From NCBI GenBank assembly GCA_946886065.1, contig CAMPHU010000074.1:1-19801 (forward strand): DNA of 19,801 nt. The letters run 5' to 3'. Positions 16,004 to 19,801 of the stretch are shown piece by piece. The notes below the pieces were generated by a model. The model was given only the letters and a program-made list of their open reading frames with translations, was not told the origin of the DNA and did no database searches. This stretch comes from an uncultured Massilia sp. Its GTDB lineage: Bacteria > Pseudomonadota > Gammaproteobacteria > Burkholderiales > Burkholderiaceae. A program made the position numbers and the translations under genes. Numbering within the stretch: the stretch's first letter is position 1; every line of letters starts with the position of its first letter.

Positions 16004-16087
16004 GTTCCGGCGGAAGCCGGAACCGAAGTTCGCGTGCCCCGCGGCTGCGCGACGAACCTGGGTCCCGGCCTGCGCCGGGGCCCAGGT
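16004..16087. repeat. REP-like double hairpin element
   Basis: Two hairpins in one 84-nt unit. Arms 16004-16011 and 16016-16023 pair over 8 bp with a GGAA loop. Arms 16056-16069 and 16074-16087 pair over 14 bp, with one G-T wobble and a CTGC loop. The unit lies in a 273-nt gap between the 4Fe-4S gene stop (16122) and the acyl-CoA synthetase start (15848), both on the minus strand. Similar GGAACC/TGGGTCCCGGC hairpin pairs are common dispersed intergenic repeats in GC-rich proteobacteria. It may act as a transcription terminator or 3'-end stabiliser for the upstream operon. The rest of the gap (15849-16003) shows no recognisable signal. Confidence 0.65.
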
Positions 16088-16121
16088 CCACTGTTGCGGG
16101 CTGATGGACACGTAGCCGGCC

Positions 16122-17789
16122 CTAATCGCGCTTGAGCACGGTCACGCGCATCTCGTCCTGCGGTTCCATCATGTCGATCACGCGGCAGTCGCCGCACATG
16201 CGCAGGCGGTCGAGGTTGGCGGCGAAGGCCGGGTGCGCGGCCAGGCGCCCGAGCATGTTCTCGACCATCTGCAGGGTGCCGAAGGGCTTGCTGCAGCGGA
16301 TGCAGTGGAAAGGCTGGGACTCGTTGAGCACCACCGCCTGCATGCGGGTCTCGCCGAAGCGCATGCGCGGCACCAGGCTAATGGCGTTCTCCGGGCAGGT
16401 GCTCGCGCACAGGCCGCATTGCACGCAGTTCTTCTCGATGAAGCGCAGCTGCGGCATGCCCTGCCCGTCCTGCAGGGCCGCGGCCGGGCAGGCGCCGACG
16501 CAGGACATGCACAGGCTGCAGGCCTGGCGGTCCACCGCCACCGCACCGAAGGGCGCGCCCGGCGGCAGCGGCACCACGTCCGGCTGCAGGGGCGCGTGGC
16601 GGTGCAGGTGTTCGAGCGCATAGTCGAGGGTGTTGCGCTTGTCGGCCGCCAGGTGGAACACGGCCGGCTCATGCGGCGCCTCGCCGCGCGGCGCGTGGCG
16701 CAAGGCCAGCGCCAGCTCGTCCAGGGCCTCGATGCGCAGCAGCTGGAAGTGCGGACCGGCATAGCCCAGCCCGTCCACCACCGCTTGCGCGACCGCCATT
16801 TGCTGGTCGAGCGCGGCCACGTATTGCGGCGCATGCTCGCCGGTCATCAGCACCGCCACGCCGGCCGCGCCATAGGCCAGCGCCGCCAGCCAGACGTCGA
16901 TACCGGTGGCGGCCGCATGGTGCAGGCCAAGGGGCAGGATGCGGCCCGGGACCTCCGGGCCGAGCTGGGCCAGCAGCGCCGCGCCGCGCCCGCCGTCGTG
17001 CAGCAGCAGCACCGGTTCCTCGCCGCCCGCCTCGCGGAAGGCGCGCAAGGCCGCCTGGATGCGCTTGCCGGTCAGCTGGGCGGGCGGATAGGCGTAGGTG
17101 ATCGCCCCAGTCGGGCATACCGTGGCGCAGGCGCCGCAGCCGGCGCACAGGTAGGGGTTGACCTTGATCTTGTCGCCGTCGCCGGCGATGGCCTGGGCCG
17201 AGCAGATGTCGACGCAGGCGTTGCAGCCCTGGCGGCCGTTGCGGCTGTGCGCGCACAGGCGTTCCTTGTAGTTGAAGTATTTTGGCTTTTCGAAGTCGCC
17301 CACCATGTCCAGCAACTCGCCCGCCGCCGCCGCGCGCGCGGATTCATCCCCGCCGGGCGCGTAATAGCCGTGCGGACGCTGGTGGCTCAGGATCAGGGGC
17401 GCCGGGCACAGGTCGAGCACCAGGTCGAAGCTGCCCTTGCCCAGCGGCTGTCCTGGCGCCTGCCAGCGCGCCTCGAAGGCGCCGAGCCAGCCGGCCACGG
17501 CGACGCTGCGGGCCATATGTACCGGGTAGGCGTGCGCCGCGCCCAGCGGCGGTTCGTCGAGGACGATGGCGGTCACCGGCAAGGCGCCTGCAAGCCGGTC
17601 GGCCCAGGGCAGGGCCTGGGTTGCGGGGCCCACGACCAGCACGCGGCCGGCCGAGCGGTAGTCGACCGTGATCGCGGGTTCGAAGGCGGGAAAGGCGTCG
17701 AGGGCCGCAAGCGCGGCCTGGCGTGCCAGCGCATCCCGCTGGTTGCGCACGGGGTCGGCGGAAGCCCCGTCGTTGAGTCGAATGTTCAT
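16122..17789 (-). CDS. Multi-cluster 4Fe-4S ferredoxin-type protein of the formate dehydrogenase accessory operon
   Basis: A 555-residue cytoplasmic iron-sulfur protein. Cysteine motifs in order: CNACVDIC at about 188-195 with an extra Cys eleven residues upstream; CAGCGACATVCP at about 213-224; CSLCMSCVGACP at about 421-432; CVQCGLCASTCP at about 455-466; then a C-terminal CIRC (about 494) and CGDC (about 530) that could hold a further metal. The four ferredoxin motifs suggest four 4Fe-4S clusters for electron transfer. The N-terminal 170 residues and the segment at about 240-410 carry no motif that I recognise. In Burkholderiales this protein is typically encoded after DUF3305 and DUF3306 genes, beside a molybdenum formate dehydrogenase. 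The ATG overlaps the DUF3306 stop (ATGA, 17786-17789), so translation is coupled. The redox partner is inferred to be the dehydrogenase. Confidence 0.88.
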   Translation of the reverse strand: MNIRLNDGASADPVRNQRDALARQAALAALDAFPAFEPAITVDYRSAGRVLVVGPATQALPWADRLAGALPVTAIVLDEPPLGAAHAYPVHMARSVAVAGWLGAFEARWQAPGQPLGKGSFDLVLDLCPAPLILSHQRPHGYYAPGGDESARAAAAGELLDMVGDFEKPKYFNYKERLCAHSRNGRQGCNACVDICSAQAIAGDGDKIKVNPYLCAGCGACATVCPTGAITYAYPPAQLTGKRIQAALRAFREAGGEEPVLLLHDGGRGAALLAQLGPEVPGRILPLGLHHAAATGIDVWLAALAYGAAGVAVLMTGEHAPQYVAALDQQMAVAQAVVDGLGYAGPHFQLLRIEALDELALALRHAPRGEAPHEPAVFHLAADKRNTLDYALEHLHRHAPLQPDVVPLPPGAPFGAVAVDRQACSLCMSCVGACPAAALQDGQGMPQLRFIEKNCVQCGLCASTCPENAISLVPRMRFGETRMQAVVLNESQPFHCIRCSKPFGTLQMVENMLGRLAAHPAFAANLDRLRMCGDCRVIDMMEPQDEMRVTVLKRD

Positions 17790-18334
17790 GCGTTCCCTTG
17801 TGGGTTCTCTTGTGGATTCCCTGATTGCGCCGGCGGCGCCTGCTCCAGCTCCAGCGCCGGCTCCGGCTCCAGCTCCGGCTGCGGCGGCGCTTCTCCGCCC
17901 CCGCCGCCTGCCTTTTCGCCCTGCTCTTCGTCTTCGAGCACGCGCGCCAGGGCGCTGTCCGCGTGCCGCAGCTCGGCCAGCATGTCCGCCGCCACCGGCG
18001 AGGCTATGTTGTAATCGTCGATATAGATATCCAGGCCGTCCATCACCTTGAAGTGCGGATCGGAGAACAGCTTCTTGAGCGCCAGGCGCCGCACCGCCTT
18101 GTCGACGCCCTGGGCCACGAAACCGGAATAGTCGGACTCGAAACTGAGGGTAGCGACGTCGTCCAGCGTCGGCAAGGGCCGCGCCGTGTCGGCCTGCGCG
18201 GCCGCGGGCTCCTGCACGGCGGGTGGAGGCGGGGCGGCCGGCGTGGAGGCCGGCGCCGCCGTCTCGCCGCCGGTCGTTTTCAGCCGCGACCAGCGGCGCA
18301 GGAAGCCTTCTTCGGCCATGGTCTTGCCGCTCAT
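17786..18334 (-). CDS. DUF3306 domain-containing protein
   Basis: A 182-residue protein. The N-terminus (MAEEGFLRRWSRLK) and the central block around residues 55-120 (LPTLDDVATLSFESDYSGF, then LKKLFSDPHFKVMDGLDIY) match the DUF3306 family as I know it. The function is unknown. Members sit with DUF3305 and 4Fe-4S genes at formate dehydrogenase loci and are presumed assembly or maturation factors. The tail is low-complexity: a Gly run, then an acidic PELEPEPALELEQ repeat from a CAGCTCCAG/CCGGCTCCAG-like DNA repeat near 17840-17880, which may vary in length. The start ATG at 18334 overlaps the DUF3305 stop (ATGA) and fits the family N-terminus. A longer frame reading upstream is only overlap with DUF3305. 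Confidence 0.85.
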   Translation of the reverse strand: MSGKTMAEEGFLRRWSRLKTTGGETAAPASTPAAPPPPAVQEPAAAQADTARPLPTLDDVATLSFESDYSGFVAQGVDKAVRRLALKKLFSDPHFKVMDGLDIYIDDYNIASPVAADMLAELRHADSALARVLEDEEQGEKAGGGGGEAPPQPELEPEPALELEQAPPAQSGNPQENPQGNA

Positions 18335-18771
18335 CCGTGTTGCCGCCCCTTGCGCGGGCGCGGCGTGTAGTTCTTGCGCAGGTAGTCGGCGACCCAGGCG
18401 TAGATCTCGGCCGGCATGGTCACGCCGTCGGCCGCCTCGCCGGAGTCGAACATGCGCGTGCCCTCGACGTAGCTGACCGAGGCGCGCACGGGAATCGCCT
18501 TGCCATCCTCCATGCGCCACAGCACGAACACCTTCGATTCGGGCGCCATGCAATTCTCGTAGTAGCCTTCGTTCTCGTCCGTGTACAACTCCAGCTCCAG
18601 CCCCGAGACCAGGTAGTAGTCGCGGTCCGGGCTCTCGCTCAGCACCTGCAGGCGCGGCAGGTCGCCGCGGTCCGGCACCACCCCGACCGCCGCCCAGGCG
18701 TCGTCGGCCCAGCGGTGCTGCGGCGCGCGGCGCTGCATGATGATCGCGATCGGCATGCTTCCCATTTTCAT
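18331..18771 (-). CDS. DUF3305 domain-containing protein
   Basis: A 146-residue protein matching DUF3305: an N-terminal MPIAIIMQRR strand, then RWADDAWAAVGVVPD, LELELYTDENEGYYENC, KVFVLWRMEDG, and a C-terminal EIYAWVADYLRKNY helix followed by a basic tail. No enzymatic motif or signal peptide is visible, so it is likely cytoplasmic. The family co-occurs with DUF3306 and formate dehydrogenase genes and is thought to help maturation, but its biochemistry is unknown. The ATG at 18771 is preceded by GGAGG with a long 10-nt spacing. In-frame ATGs at residues 3 and 6 are alternatives. It follows the low-complexity exported-protein gene by 16 nt and overlaps DUF3306 by 4 nt. Confidence 0.85.
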   Translation of the reverse strand: MKMGSMPIAIIMQRRAPQHRWADDAWAAVGVVPDRGDLPRLQVLSESPDRDYYLVSGLELELYTDENEGYYENCMAPESKVFVLWRMEDGKAIPVRASVSYVEGTRMFDSGEAADGVTMPAEIYAWVADYLRKNYTPRPRKGRQHG

Positions 18772-18787
18772 GACCGGCGGGCCTCCT

Positions 18788-19339
18788 TCATTTCTTGTTG
18801 GCCGTCTCGGGCGTGCTCTTGCGGTCGAGGGCCGGCGCGGTGCCGGCCGGGACGGGCTTCGAGGGCGCTTTCTTGACGTCGGTGCTGGGCGCGGCCGTTC
18901 CCAGCTTTTCGCTCTTGACCGGGACGTTGGCAGCCTGCAGCGCCTGCGGGCTGCGCGGCGCGGCGCCGGTCGCCGGCGCCGCGCCCGGGGTGCCGGGCGT
19001 GGCCGCGGACGGCGCGCCGGCGGGCACGCCCGCCGCCGGCGGGGTCACGGCGCCGGGCTTGGCGCCGGGCGCCGCCGCGGGAGCGGCCGCGATCGCCACC
19101 GGGGCGTTGACCTTCCAGCCCTGCCCCGCCGCGCGCGAGCGCCAGCGTGCGCTGACCGCGTCGATCGACTTCGCCAGCGCCTCCTTGTCCTTGGCCGCCT
19201 TGGCGTCCGCTTCGGCCTTCTTGGCTGCGGCGGCCTGGGCTTGGGCCGGGGTCGGCGGCGGCAAGGCCGCCCATGCGCCCTGGACCAGCGTCAGTCCTGC
19301 CGCCAGCGCGATCCTGTTCAGCGTGATGGTGTTCATCAT
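18788..19339 (-). CDS. Low-complexity Ala/Pro-rich exported protein
   Basis: A 183-residue protein that I do not recognise. A signal peptide (about 1-24, cleavage near AWA) precedes a charged, Ala/Lys-rich helix (about 33-60, AAAAKKAEADAKAAKDKEAL) that may form a coiled coil. A conserved-looking SARWRSRAAGQGWKVNAP segment follows, then a long Ala/Pro/Gly-rich disordered stretch. It is likely periplasmic. Two ATGs are adjacent (19339 and 19336). GGAGG is better spaced for the second, but the first overlaps the lipoprotein stop as ATGA, implying coupling. It lies directly before DUF3305, so it belongs to the formate dehydrogenase accessory operon by position, though its role is unknown. Confidence 0.7.
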   Translation of the reverse strand: MMNTITLNRIALAAGLTLVQGAWAALPPPTPAQAQAAAAKKAEADAKAAKDKEALAKSIDAVSARWRSRAAGQGWKVNAPVAIAAAPAAAPGAKPGAVTPPAAGVPAGAPSAATPGTPGAAPATGAAPRSPQALQAANVPVKSEKLGTAAPSTDVKKAPSKPVPAGTAPALDRKSTPETANKK

Positions 19340-19782
19340 TTGCCCTCCATCTTGCCCGGCGCGGCCGGGCCCTGGGGTGCGGCGTTGCTGGCCGGGGCCG
19401 TCGGCTGGTTGGCGGGCGGCGGCGCCGGCGGCGGGTTGTCGCCCGACGGAAGCTGGGTGCCCTGGCTGCTGCCGCCCGGATTGGTGACGCCCTTGTCCGG
19501 GCCCTGGCCGGTTTCCCGGACGGTGCCGGCGGTGGCCGCGCCGCCCGTGGTGCCGCCCGAGCCGCCCGCGATGCCCGGCGTGCCGCCCGCATAGGTGGCG
19601 TCGGTGGTCGGCCGCTTGTTCTTTTCCAGGATCTCGCCGCTGGTGCCGCCGCCGGCCGTCACCTGCCCCGGGAATTTGGTCTGCTCGATGCCGGCCACGT
19701 GGGCGGCGCGGTTGCGGTCGCAGCCGGCAAGCAGCACGAGCGCCGCCAGGCTGAAGGTAGTCAGGATGCTGGTCGTTTTCAT
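19336..19782 (-). CDS. Small Gly/Pro-rich lipoprotein
   Basis: A 148-residue predicted lipoprotein. The signal peptide ends in a canonical lipobox LLAGC with lipidated C21, and the +2 Asp may favour inner-membrane retention. The mature part has a short ordered segment (AAHVAGIEQTKFPGQ) and is otherwise Gly/Thr/Pro-rich and probably disordered. No domain is recognised. The ATG at 19782 is chosen because GAGGA lies 5 nt upstream and the signal peptide begins there. A TTG four codons earlier would overlap that ribosome site. Its stop overlaps the next gene as ATGA. It is the first complete gene of the operon visible here, and further genes may lie beyond the right edge. Confidence 0.75.
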   Translation of the reverse strand: MKTTSILTTFSLAALVLLAGCDRNRAAHVAGIEQTKFPGQVTAGGGTSGEILEKNKRPTTDATYAGGTPGIAGGSGGTTGGAATAGTVRETGQGPDKGVTNPGGSSQGTQLPSGDNPPPAPPPANQPTAPASNAAPQGPAAPGKMEGK

Positions 19783-19801
19783 GGCTGTCCTCAATGCGCC
19801 G

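Noticed and set aside
15861..16091. A 76-residue minus-strand frame in the gap before the acyl-CoA synthetase
   Set aside because: It is formed largely by the REP-like hairpins, is Arg-rich, has no ribosome site and resembles no protein.
1..19801. CRISPR arrays, tRNA/rRNA genes, insertion sequences, prophage or defence genes
   Set aside because: No regularly spaced direct repeats, cloverleaf sequences, transposase or integrase motifs, or recognised defence domains were seen on either strand by reading.

Overview
The window looks like chromosomal DNA of a GC-rich betaproteobacterium, most likely an Oxalobacteraceae/Massilia-type organism. This is inferred from the very high GC content, a PEP-CTERM exported protein, a DUF3305/DUF3306/4Fe-4S formate-dehydrogenase accessory operon, a bacterial topoisomerase IB and several signalling proteins. 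No database search was possible. Assignments rest on motifs and family knowledge. No tRNA, rRNA, CRISPR array, insertion sequence or phage gene was seen, and no gene-free stretch exceeds 300 bases.

Left part (1-6565). Two minus-strand genes encode CoA-thioester aromatic degradation: a crotonase cut by the window edge, and a two-domain flavoprotein of the salicylyl-CoA 5-hydroxylase / 2-aminobenzoyl-CoA monooxygenase-reductase type. They start from a near-consensus sigma-70 promoter. Divergent from them is a plus-strand pair with an ATGA overlap: a class I/II aminotransferase fold whose PLP-binding lysine is read as glutamine (Q231), and a membrane hybrid histidine kinase (dCACHE, HAMP, HisKA, HATPase, REC). 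The leader of this pair carries two perfect tandem hairpins. A catalytically dead aminotransferase coupled to a sensor kinase, opposite a degradation operon, is the most unusual arrangement here.

Middle part (6566-12338), all plus strand. A PEP-CTERM protein lies behind a clear sigma-54 (-24/-12) promoter. It is followed by an unidentified lipoprotein, a PAS-GGDEF diguanylate cyclase with an I-site, and a topoisomerase IB overlapping an MRJP/Yellow-family propeller protein.

Right part (12339-19801), all minus strand. In transcription order from the right edge: a small lipoprotein and a low-complexity exported protein, then DUF3305, DUF3306 and a multi-cluster 4Fe-4S protein. Three of the four junctions are ATGA overlaps, so this is a tightly coupled operon probably serving a molybdenum formate dehydrogenase beyond the window. 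A REP-like double hairpin follows, then an acyl-CoA synthetase (MACS type), a bacterial SET-domain methyltransferase and nicotinate phosphoribosyltransferase (pncB), the last two 14 nt apart.
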